Assembly: GCA_031547305.1 (NCBI GenBank)
Contig: JAVBSC010000035.1
Location: 1-12,031 of the forward strand
Direction: 5' to 3'
DNA length: 12,031 bases
From: JAVBSC01 sp031547305
GTDB lineage: Bacteria; Desulfobacterota; Desulfovibrionia; Desulfovibrionales; Desulfovibrionaceae
Part shown: positions 1 through 6,826 of the stretch, in pieces
Numbering within the stretch: the first letter of the stretch is position 1
Layout: each line of letters starts with the position of its first letter
Position numbers and translations under genes: made by a program
Notes under the pieces: generated by a model
What the model was told of the DNA's origin: nothing
Databases searched by the model: none
Seen by the model: the letters and a program-made list of their open reading frames with translations, nothing else

Positions 1-1140
1 ACAGCCGGTGCTGGGGGGGATGAGAATGCCCAGAGTGCCGCCGGCGGCCAGCGTGGCGCAGGCGAAAGGCGGCTCGTACTTATGCCTGCGCATTTCCGGC
101 AGGGCCACAATGCCCATGGTCACGGCCGTGGCCATGCTCTCGCCGCATACGGCCGCGAACCCCGCGCAGCCAAGGATTGCCGCCACGGCCAGGCCGCCCG
201 GCAGATGCCCGAACCATAAGCTGGCCGTGCGGAACAAGTCCTGGCTTATGTTGGCCTGGCTGCACAACTCACCCATCAAAATGAACATGGGCATGACCGT
301 GAGCACGAACTGCGCGGTGGTGGAATAAGGCGAAGCTCCCACCAGGGCCAGGCCGGCGCTGTACCTGGCGTGCACCAGGATTATGCCCGCGCAGCCCAGA
401 AAGCCCATGGCCACGCCTATGGGCATGCCCACAAGCAACAGAAGCAGCAGGCAGGCAAAGCCCAGAGCCCCAAGATATAGCTTGGGCGGCAGGAAAGCCG
501 CGCCCTTGATAAGGAAAGGCCCGGCCAGAAAGCAGAAAAGCACGGCCAGAACAAGGCCCAACGCCAGCCAGGCCCTCGTTTTTATCACTGTGGACAGGCT
601 TTCCAGCACTTCGCCAAACAAGGTCAGGGCCAGAAAACCCATCAGAACACCGGCTATACCCATGAATATCCATACCGGCACGCCCAGATCATAAGTTATG
701 TCTCCGCCGGTATAACGCTCCGGCACGGCCAGGAGCATCATTACGGCCAGAAACATGAATAACCCCAAAGATACCAGGCGATGGAACAACTGCAACGGTT
801 CCCGGTAGCGCGGCGAAAGGCGCCCGATCACGATATCCACCGATATCTGGCCGGAACTCATCTGCACATAGGGCATGATGGTAAAGGTCATCAGAACCAT
901 GAGCAGTTCGCAAATCTCTATGGAACCGCTGAAGGACTCGTTGAGCACAAAACGGCTCAGCACCTCAAGCCCTATGACCAGGCAGACCAGGGCCGTGGAT
1001 ATGGAAGCTATCACCAGGAGCCAGCGGGAAATGCGCGTGTTCACCGATCGCAACCCCGCCGCGAAAGTATCCAGGCTTGAAGCGCTCAACTTCTGAGATC
1101 CGGTTCCACCGAGGGCGAAAGGATCCGATATGGAAGTCAT
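1..1140 (-). CDS. Fused TRAP transporter permease DctQ-DctM (3' end outside window)
   Basis: The reading frame is open from an ATG at 1140 to the window edge (380 codons, no stop), so the C-terminus is missing. AAAGGAG sits about 6 nt before the ATG. Residues 1-30 are a polar cytoplasmic start. Residues ~37-180 resemble the small DctQ subunit, with four hydrophobic segments (about 37-60, 76-92, 118-138, 153-175) and a typical NESFSGSIEICELLM stretch after the first. From ~190 the protein reads as the large DctM subunit: LLLVGMPIGVAMGF, a TVMPMFILMGELC segment, an LPGGLAVAAILGCAGFAAVCGES segment (~313-334) and the DctM signature LAAGGTLGILIPPS (363-377). The two membrane subunits of a TRAP importer, which uses an ion gradient, are thus one polypeptide; such fusions are known. 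It is the last visible gene of the operon, 45 bp after the binding-protein gene. A full-length fusion should be about 600-640 residues. Confidence 0.9.
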   Translation of the reverse strand, partial: MTSISDPFALGGTGSQKLSASSLDTFAAGLRSVNTRISRWLLVIASISTALVCLVIGLEVLSRFVLNESFSGSIEICELLMVLMTFTIMPYVQMSSGQISVDIVIGRLSPRYREPLQLFHRLVSLGLFMFLAVMMLLAVPERYTGGDITYDLGVPVWIFMGIAGVLMGFLALTLFGEVLESLSTVIKTRAWLALGLVLAVLFCFLAGPFLIKGAAFLPPKLYLGALGFACLLLLLLVGMPIGVAMGFLGCAGIILVHARYSAGLALVGASPYSTTAQFVLTVMPMFILMGELCSQANISQDLFRTASLWFGHLPGGLAVAAILGCAGFAAVCGESMATAVTMGIVALPEMRRHKYEPPFACATLAAGGTLGILIPPSTGC

Positions 1141-1158
1141 GGGAACTCCTTTCAGAGC

Positions 1159-1167
1159 ATTATATCA
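1159..1167 (-). promoter_or_regulatory. Possible internal extended -10 promoter before the TRAP permease
   Basis: On the minus strand the dctP-dctQM gap contains TGATATAAT, a perfect extended -10 element (TGn-TATAAT). No good -35 is visible 16-18 bp upstream. Transcription would start only ~12 nt before the ATG at 1140, next to the AGGAG. It could give extra permease expression, or it may simply reflect an AT-rich gap. Confidence 0.25.
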
Positions 1168-1185
1168 TTGTTATAATACATCCGG

Positions 1186-2244
1186 TTACTTGCCGGCTTT
1201 GCCGGCCAGGCGCTCTTCCTCATACTTTATGGCAAGTTCCCTGGCGTCCTTATAGATGGAGCGAACATTCTTGTACTTGCCTTCCATATCGTTCAGGAAC
1301 TTCTCATGTATGGGCAACACGGCCTGGTACAGGCGCTGACCTTCGGATTCCGGCAGCGGGTAGTACTGCTGGCCTTCCTTGCCCATGAGTTCCTTGGTCT
1401 GCTCGCCGCCAAGATCCATGGCCTTGCCCATACGTATGGTCAGAGCCTCGCCGCACAGTTCGCCAAAAACCTTCTGGATTTCCGGCCCAAGAGAGTCCCA
1501 GGTGTTCTGGTTCATGGCCACGAAAAACGCTCCGGATCCCAGGCCGTACAGGGTGGTGTATTTGGCCACTTCCGAAGTCTTATCCGCCCGGGCCACGGCC
1601 AGGGTGTTGAATATTCCGTCCGCCATGCCGCGCTCCAGAGCCATGTAGGTTTCACTGGAGAGCATGGCCACGGCGCTGCCGCCAAAAGCCTTGATCATTT
1701 CCGAATGCAGGGGCGAAAAGGTGATGAACTTCTTGCCCTTGAAATCTTCCATGGTTTTGACAAAGCCCTTTGTGGCGTACACATGCAGCGGCGGAGCGCC
1801 GAACTGGGCGAGCATCTTCACGCCCTTGTATTCCGCGGCCCATTCCGGGTACTTGTTGTACAAGGCCCAGATGGTCCGGCTGGTGGATTCGCTGCTGCGG
1901 CAGGCCAGAAGAGGCAGATCGATGATGGCTCCCAGAGGAAACTTGCCGGGCGTCTTGGAAAGAATGGTGAAGCCGATATCGATCGTGCCGTTGGTGACCG
2001 CGGAAAAAATCTCTTTTTCCGGGCACAGGGTGCCGGGGTTGTAAAAAGTTATTTTCACGGCCCCGTTGGTACGTTTTTGCACTTCTTCAATCCAAGGCTT
2101 GAACCCGAGCTGGAACCCCGGATGCTGCTCCAGCCAGGAAGAGGACATGGTCAGTTCCACCGGCTTTTCCGGGGTGGGAACGGCGTAGGCTTGGCCGCCC
2201 AGCAGGGCGAATACCAGGAACAGAGAAATAATCACTCGGCGCAT
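1186..2244 (-). CDS. TRAP transporter periplasmic substrate-binding protein, DctP family
   Basis: 352 residues. The start is the ATG at 2244, because GGAGG lies 6 nt upstream and translation opens directly into a signal peptide (MRRVIISLFLVFALLGGQAYA, cleavage after ~A21). A longer in-frame start would overlap the previous gene and has no signal peptide. The mature protein shows the DctP pattern: LTMSSSW, NGAVKITFYNPGTL (~60-72), EIFSAVTNGTIDIGF (~78-92), MEDFKGKKF (165-173), and the LSSETYMALERGMADGIFNTL region (~195-214). It should capture the substrate in the periplasm and hand it to the fused permease encoded 45 bp downstream. In most DctP proteins an Arg in the LKGLKIRV motif binds the substrate carboxylate. 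Here the aligned position is Ile174 (KGKKFITF), so ligand binding is probably not canonical. Family assignment is firm; the substrate is unknown. Confidence 0.93.
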   Translation of the reverse strand: MRRVIISLFLVFALLGGQAYAVPTPEKPVELTMSSSWLEQHPGFQLGFKPWIEEVQKRTNGAVKITFYNPGTLCPEKEIFSAVTNGTIDIGFTILSKTPGKFPLGAIIDLPLLACRSSESTSRTIWALYNKYPEWAAEYKGVKMLAQFGAPPLHVYATKGFVKTMEDFKGKKFITFSPLHSEMIKAFGGSAVAMLSSETYMALERGMADGIFNTLAVARADKTSEVAKYTTLYGLGSGAFFVAMNQNTWDSLGPEIQKVFGELCGEALTIRMGKAMDLGGEQTKELMGKEGQQYYPLPESEGQRLYQAVLPIHEKFLNDMEGKYKNVRSIYKDARELAIKYEEERLAGKAGK

Positions 2245-2299
2245 TGTATCCTCCAAGGGGTAAGATATTGTAACGATTGATCCCGCTCCAACCTCAAAC

Positions 2300-3628
2300 T
2301 CAAATTTCTTCTCCGGCCGTGATTTCCTCAAAAGCGATGCGCGCGGTGGCCCCCACTGTCTTGAACGGTTCGGGCGGGCACCAGCCCGGCGTATTGGTGG
2401 CCTTCAGGTAGCGCAGCTCCTCGCTGTCAAGGCCGCAGGCCATGTCGGCCAGGTACACGCCGAGCATGCTGCTGCGGGTCAGGCCGGCGCCGTCCCCCAC
2501 CGCGCCCGCGTAAACGTTCTGCGCCACCTCGTCGAACAACGACTCGTCGTTAAGGGTCAAGGGAATCATGCCGCCGTACACGTATTCGAAATTGACGTGC
2601 CGGAGCCTGGGAAAACGCGCTTCAAAAGCCTTGCGCAGCTTTTTACGCGCATAGTGGATGCGCTGGGGGGAAGTGCACAGTTGCGTGGCAAAGGTAAAGC
2701 CGTTGCGCACAAAAATGCGTTTGGAAGCCGTAAAGCGCACCGTGGTGCCGGCCGGGTGCGCCGCCGTGCAGCCCCAGGGCTCCGCCCCTTTGAACGTTTG
2801 CAATTCGTCTTCCGTAAGTTCCCTGGTGAAGGCTCCGAAGCTGTTCAGCGGCGTCATCCGCCCGGTCTTGGCAATGCCGAAATGGTCGATGAACACGCTG
2901 GTCAGCAGCAGAACCTTGCCGGCGCGCACGCTCTTGCCGTTGACCAGGCGCACGACCGGCAGCTTGCCTTCCTGCACCTGAAGAACCGGAGTTTCCTCAA
3001 AAACCTGCACATTGGGCGGCAACACGGAAGCCAGCCCGCGCACGACTTCCGACGGGTTCATGAGCACCGTGCCGGGGCTGTACAGGGCCTTCAGGTAATA
3101 ATCCGTGCCGAAGCGCGCGGCCAGTTCGTCCCTTTCCACCATCCGGTGTTCGCCTTCGACAGAGTCCAGAAACCTGGCCAGGTTATGCAGCTTCACAAGG
3201 CAGCTTTGCTTGCGGGCGGCCAGGTACTTGCCGGACTCCGCCCAATCGCAGCGCAGCTCGTTGTTGTCCTTGATTTTGCGCATTCTGCCGATGACAATGC
3301 TGTTCAGGCGCAGGCGCCACTTGTTGTCTTCCACGTTGATCTTTTTTTCGCCCACATTGGAGTGCGGGACGTCAATCAAAAAACCCGCGTTGCGCCCGCT
3401 GTCGCCCATGCCGATGGGCAGGGCGTCGAACAGGGCGATTCTGGCCTCCGGCTTGTTTTCCGCCAGCTTGAAGGCCGCGTTGACGCCGGCGTAACCGCCG
3501 CCGACCACAACGAAATCATAGTCCGGCTCAAGCGCGCTCGTGGCGGCGAATTTATGGCTTTTATAGCTGGATATCTCGAACCAGCCGAGATCCCCGGCCC
3601 TGGCCGGGAACCGATCAACCTCTTTCAT
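2300..3628 (-). CDS. FAD-dependent amine/amino-acid oxidoreductase (DadA/PuuB-like, DAO fold)
   Basis: 442 residues with an ATG at 3628 preceded by GAGGA about 8 nt upstream. A Rossmann FAD site lies at ~38-49 (DFVVVGGGYAGVNAA), followed at ~62-68 by the acidic end of the second strand (ARIALFD). The SGRNAGFL motif (77-84) is typical of the PuuB/DadA branch, where it lies next to FAD. The C-terminal FAD-contact region is VYAGAVGDGAGLTRSSMLGVYLAD, seen at ~372-395. The ~35-residue N-terminal lead with W16 also fits this branch, whose members start with a short aromatic segment. Such enzymes oxidise a C-N bond of an amine or amino acid to an imine. There is no signal peptide, so it is cytoplasmic or membrane-associated. 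It sits between the amidohydrolase and the TRAP binding protein, so it probably acts on the imported compound after hydrolysis. It could be an oxidase (H2O2-forming) or a quinone-linked dehydrogenase; an anaerobe favours the latter. Confidence 0.85.
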   Translation of the reverse strand: MKEVDRFPARAGDLGWFEISSYKSHKFAATSALEPDYDFVVVGGGYAGVNAAFKLAENKPEARIALFDALPIGMGDSGRNAGFLIDVPHSNVGEKKINVEDNKWRLRLNSIVIGRMRKIKDNNELRCDWAESGKYLAARKQSCLVKLHNLARFLDSVEGEHRMVERDELAARFGTDYYLKALYSPGTVLMNPSEVVRGLASVLPPNVQVFEETPVLQVQEGKLPVVRLVNGKSVRAGKVLLLTSVFIDHFGIAKTGRMTPLNSFGAFTRELTEDELQTFKGAEPWGCTAAHPAGTTVRFTASKRIFVRNGFTFATQLCTSPQRIHYARKKLRKAFEARFPRLRHVNFEYVYGGMIPLTLNDESLFDEVAQNVYAGAVGDGAGLTRSSMLGVYLADMACGLDSEELRYLKATNTPGWCPPEPFKTVGATARIAFEEITAGEEI

Positions 3629-3674
3629 GGGACAATCCTCGCCTGTAGATAAATACTTATGGGTTATGCTGAAT

Positions 3675-3697
3675 GGATTCCGGCGTCTCCGGAATCC
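3675..3697. repeat. Perfect inverted repeat (hairpin) inside the operon
   Basis: The arms GGATTCCGG and CCGGAATCC form a perfect 9-bp stem with a CGTCT loop, in the 90-bp gap between the amidohydrolase stop and the oxidoreductase start. No T tract follows on the minus strand, so it is more likely an mRNA stability or processing element than a terminator. Confidence 0.6.
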
Positions 3698-3718
3698 GAA
3701 GCCAAAGCCGATACTGAA

Positions 3719-5353
3719 CTACAATTTTGTATAAACCGTTCTGCCGCCGGAAACGGTGAGCAGGACTCGAGCCTCCGGAATCTCGTCAACGTCAACGGCC
3801 AGCAGGTTTTTATCCAGCACTGTGATGTCGGCGCATTTTCCCGGCGCAAGCGTGCCGATGCGCTCCTGCGCGTTGGCCGTGCAGGCCCCGCCGAACATAT
3901 GGGCGCGCAACGCCTGAAACACGGATATCGTCTCGTGCCGGTTCTTCCCGATCTTGGCGCCGTCCAGCGTGGAACGGGTCACCGCGGCATGGATGTTCAA
4001 AAAGGGATTCATGTCCGCGCAAGGGGCGTCGGAACTGAGGGCAATGCCGATTCCGTTCTTTAAAAAACTGCCCACCGGATACGCGGCGGAGGCGCGCTCC
4101 GGCCCGACGTTATTTTCATAAGCCGGCAGATTGTTTAGAATATGCTGCGGCTGCACGCAGAGCATGGCCTTAAGTTCCTTGAGTTTGCCGAGGTCGCCCA
4201 TGTCCATGCAGTTGGCATGTTCAATGCTGTTGTAAAAAGGCGGTTTGCCGTTCACTTTTTGCGAACGGGCGAAAACATCGGCCGCCAGCAGCACAGCGGC
4301 GTCGCCTATGGCGTGCAGGCGGACCGGAAATCCGTGCGCGTTGGCAAAGGCGACAAGGTCGGCATAGCGCTCCCGCGTAAAAAACGGCGCTCCGCAAACC
4401 GTGTTGTCGCTCGCGTACGGTTTTTTGAAATAAGCCGTCTTCTGGTGGATAATGCCGTCTACAAACTGTTTGAGCCCGGCGATTGTCACCAGCTCCGAAT
4501 CATACTTCGCCTTTACGCGTCGCCAGGACTCCAGATTTTTCACCGTCCCCAAGCTGGGGAACAAAAAAAGGCGCACCGGCAGCTTGCCGGCCGCTTCCAG
4601 GTCCGCTGCCGCGTCGTATTCCGCAAAGTTTTCACCCGGAGGCGCCACCAGCGCGGAAACGCCGCAAATGCTGGTTATTCCAAGGGAAGCCACATGGTCG
4701 TAAAACTTTTTGTAGATGCCGGCGGTGATTTCCCGCGTATCAAAGCTGGTGGCCATGGCGAACGAGGTGGCGAAAGCTTCGGACTCATACAGCAGGCCGT
4801 CAAGCCCGCCATTCTCATGCCGGCCGACGCCGCCTATTTCCACAGCCATGTCCGGACGAACGCCGGCTTCCTCAAGGGCTTTCGAATTGCACCACACGGT
4901 GTGCAGGCAGCCGTCAAAAAGATAGACCGGCCTGTCCGGAATGGCCGCGTCAAGCAGCTCCTTGCTCGGCCGGAGCTTTTCATCCGTCCAGTTGTCCATG
5001 TCCCAGCCCATGCCGACTATGCGCTTGAAATCCTTGTTCCGGTCCGCATACTTCTTGATCATGCCCACGCATTCCCGGGCGGACTTCGCCCGGAACAGAT
5101 CAATGCACTGCCGGCCGGACTCGTTCAGGGAAGTCAGATCGCAATGGACGTGCGCGTCGACGAAGCCGGGGGCAATCATGCAGTCGCCGTAATCCGTGAC
5201 CGTTGTATCGCCGCCGATCCATTGTTCAAGCTCTTCACGGCCGCCGCAGGCAAGAATTTTGCCGCCAGCAACCGCCACACCGCCGTTAAAAACAGCCTGG
5301 TTCATCCCGTCAAAGACGCACCGGCTAAGGAAAACCGCACTTGCCTTTTGCAT
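3719..5353 (-). CDS. Metal-dependent amidohydrolase, YtcJ family
   Basis: 544 residues; ATG at 5353 after an AGGAAGAG Shine-Dalgarno. The protein has the amidohydrolase layout: an N-terminal beta-sandwich strand pair, then APGFVDAHVH (H68 and H70, metal ligands), GLKQFVDG (292-300, where K295 fits the carboxylated-lysine position of YtcJ/NfdA-type enzymes), LHAIGD (H347), IEHAN (H379), ALSSDAP (D442), and a C-terminal ERIGTLAPGKCADITVLD returning to the sandwich (497-513). Length and motifs match the YtcJ family (COG1574), whose known members hydrolyse N-formyl or other N-acyl and amide bonds. No signal peptide is seen, so it should be cytoplasmic. In this operon it may release a free amine or amino acid from an imported N-substituted precursor for the neighbouring FAD enzyme. 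All metal ligands look intact; the substrate cannot be read from sequence. Confidence 0.88.
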   Translation of the reverse strand: MQKASAVFLSRCVFDGMNQAVFNGGVAVAGGKILACGGREELEQWIGGDTTVTDYGDCMIAPGFVDAHVHCDLTSLNESGRQCIDLFRAKSARECVGMIKKYADRNKDFKRIVGMGWDMDNWTDEKLRPSKELLDAAIPDRPVYLFDGCLHTVWCNSKALEEAGVRPDMAVEIGGVGRHENGGLDGLLYESEAFATSFAMATSFDTREITAGIYKKFYDHVASLGITSICGVSALVAPPGENFAEYDAAADLEAAGKLPVRLFLFPSLGTVKNLESWRRVKAKYDSELVTIAGLKQFVDGIIHQKTAYFKKPYASDNTVCGAPFFTRERYADLVAFANAHGFPVRLHAIGDAAVLLAADVFARSQKVNGKPPFYNSIEHANCMDMGDLGKLKELKAMLCVQPQHILNNLPAYENNVGPERASAAYPVGSFLKNGIGIALSSDAPCADMNPFLNIHAAVTRSTLDGAKIGKNRHETISVFQALRAHMFGGACTANAQERIGTLAPGKCADITVLDKNLLAVDVDEIPEARVLLTVSGGRTVYTKL

Positions 5354-5409
5354 AGCTCTTCCTGTCCATTACCTTTACAAGCGCCCCATGGGCGGTTATC
5401 CCGCCAGAC

Positions 5410-5787
5410 TCAACAGCCGTATTCGGCAATGCCTTCAATTTCCACCAAAAGGCCCCTGGCCAGGCGCGACACTTCAACGCAGGCCCCGGCCGGCCGGTGG
5501 TTCCCGAAATGCCGCGCGTACGCGGCGTTCATCTTGGAAAACGCGTCAATATCCGTTAGATACACGTTAGTTTTGACGACATTTTCCCAGGATAGGCCGT
5601 AATAGTCCAGAATCGTCTTGAAGCCGCGAAGCGCCTGCCCGGTCTGTCCTGGCATGGTGTTTCCGGCGGCTTCGCCCTTTCCGCCAGCGGCTGCCTGGCC
5701 GGATATGCGCAGCGTACGGCCGGAGCGCGCGGCGCGGCAATACGGTCCCGTGGCCGGAGCCAATCCTGGAAGCACAAATGTCTCCAT
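5410..5787 (-). CDS. RidA/YjgF/YER057c-family protein lacking the catalytic Arg
   Basis: 125 residues, the usual length for this trimeric family. ATG at 5787, with AAAGGA very close upstream. Family features: LRISGQAA (26-33), GQALRGFKTILDYYGLSWENVVKTNVYLTDIDAFSKMNAAYARHF (seen at ~50-94), and the C-terminal ACVEVSRLARGLLVEIEGIA (102-121). Canonical RidA deaminates reactive enamines/imines and uses an Arg in PARSCVEV (E. coli Arg105). Here the segment reads RPAGACVEV, with Gly101 at that position and the following Cys retained. Members of the Rid4-Rid7 subfamilies also lack this Arg and generally lack imine deaminase activity. The gene lies between the DapA-like and amidohydrolase genes with gaps of 70 and 56 bp. 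It may act on a pathway intermediate by another chemistry or bind a ligand. Confidence 0.9.
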   Translation of the reverse strand: METFVLPGLAPATGPYCRAARSGRTLRISGQAAAGGKGEAAGNTMPGQTGQALRGFKTILDYYGLSWENVVKTNVYLTDIDAFSKMNAAYARHFGNHRPAGACVEVSRLARGLLVEIEGIAEYGC

Positions 5788-5857
5788 ATTCCTTTCCCCA
5801 TCACTTTTTTTGTTACGCGTAAAAGTTCGTCGGATAAAACTCTGTAAACGCTTGGGG

Positions 5858-6742
5858 CTAATACAGTTTCACTTTTTCCAGAATGGCGTCGATATCCGCT
5901 TTTTCGTCCGCGGAAAGAGGCAGCCGGGGACGGCGGCACTCTCCGCCGACAAGGCCGATTTTATCCATGACGTATTTGGTTGTTTGAATGAATTTTGAGG
6001 TGTTTTCAAAATAGCGTGCCAGCGGGCGATAGTTTGTGGAAAGCGCCCTGGCTTTTTCCATTTCGCCTTTTTCCACAAACTCCAGCAGATCCCGGACCAT
6101 CCGGGGGGCGATGTTGCCGCCCAGACAGACCCAGCCCTTGGCGCCGGCGCAAAAAGCCTCGTAATACATGTCCTCATAGCCGCAGAAGGGAACAAGAGAA
6201 CCGTCCAACTCGTCAACGATTCTGGAAATGCGTTTTACATCGTTGGAAGATTCCTTGATCGCCACAATATTGGGAAGTTGGCCGAGGCGCTTCACCAGGT
6301 CAAACTGCATGTCTATGCCGTTGCTGCCCGGGTTGTTGTACAGCATGATCGGCAGGTCTACGCTCTTGGCCACGTCTTCATAGTAGGTGAATATTTCCTC
6401 GGGGCGCAGGCCAAGGCCGGGATGCGACAACAGCAGCACGCCGGCGCCGCCGTTATCCCGCACATGCTTGGTCAGCTCAATGACCTGCCTGGTGGTAGTG
6501 GCAATTGTTCCGGCCATCAGCGGGCAACGCCCGGCAAGACGCTTGGCCGCGAATTCGAAAAGGCTCTTGCGCTCTTCCACGGTCATGGCAATATACTCGC
6601 CCAAAGTGCCGGCCACGATCACACCGTAGCCGCCCTTTTCCGCGTAGTAGTCAAGATTTCTCCCAAAACCTTCAAAATCTATGGCCCCATCTTTCTTGAA
6701 AGGAGTAGCCACAACCGTAAACACGCCACGCAATTTATCCAT
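5858..6742 (-). CDS. Dihydrodipicolinate synthase (DapA) superfamily lyase/aldolase, probably catabolic
   Basis: 294 residues, the standard length. ATG at 6742 with GGAGG about 6 nt upstream. The TIM-barrel class I aldolase marks are present: GVFTVVATPF (6-15), VAGTLGEYIAMT (43-54), LYNNPG (134-139, catalytic-type Tyr135) and NIVAIKESS (158-166, Schiff-base Lys163). Two positions differ from true DapA. GTTGE is GTLGE (Leu47 replaces the proton-relay Thr), and YNVPGRTG is YNNPGSNG, so the Arg that binds the aspartate-semialdehyde carboxylate is Ser140. The protein is therefore unlikely to make dihydrodipicolinate. It more likely cleaves or forms a 2-keto acid, or acts as a dehydratase/deaminase, like other superfamily members (N-acetylneuraminate lyase, KDG aldolase, hydroxyproline-pathway deaminase). 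It is the first gene of the TRAP operon, directly downstream of the sigma-54-type promoter. Confidence 0.9.
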   Translation of the reverse strand: MDKLRGVFTVVATPFKKDGAIDFEGFGRNLDYYAEKGGYGVIVAGTLGEYIAMTVEERKSLFEFAAKRLAGRCPLMAGTIATTTRQVIELTKHVRDNGGAGVLLLSHPGLGLRPEEIFTYYEDVAKSVDLPIMLYNNPGSNGIDMQFDLVKRLGQLPNIVAIKESSNDVKRISRIVDELDGSLVPFCGYEDMYYEAFCAGAKGWVCLGGNIAPRMVRDLLEFVEKGEMEKARALSTNYRPLARYFENTSKFIQTTKYVMDKIGLVGGECRRPRLPLSADEKADIDAILEKVKLY

Positions 6743-6806
6743 GAGATCCTCCAGATCGTCCTGTTCGGTATTAGCACCTTAAATGGGAGGGGCTATTTGC
6801 CGTGAT

Positions 6807-6826
6807 AATTGCAGGGAGCATGCCAA
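6807..6826 (-). promoter_or_regulatory. Sigma-54 (RpoN) -24/-12 promoter of the TRAP/catabolic operon
   Basis: On the minus strand the sequence reads TTGGCATG-N4-CTGCAATT. The GG (6824-6823) and GC (6812-6811) doublets are separated by exactly 10 nt, as RpoN requires. It matches the consensus YTGGCACG-N4-TTGCW except for two changes (CAC to CAT, TTGC to CTGC). Predicted start is ~6799, giving a ~56-nt leader to the ATG at 6742. The orientation is correct for the operon. Confidence 0.7.

Noticed and set aside
1306..2280. 324-codon plus-strand ORF opposite the TRAP binding protein
   Set aside because: Antisense shadow of a GC-rich gene; rich in His/Arg/Gly, no motif, and the minus-strand protein is clear.
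2245..2331. Longer N-terminus for the TRAP binding protein (start at 2331)
   Set aside because: It would overlap the upstream gene and bury the signal peptide; the ATG at 2244 has a strong GGAGG.
4142..5602. 486-codon plus-strand ORF opposite the amidohydrolase and RidA genes
   Set aside because: Shadow frame spanning two real genes and their gap; no recognisable domain.
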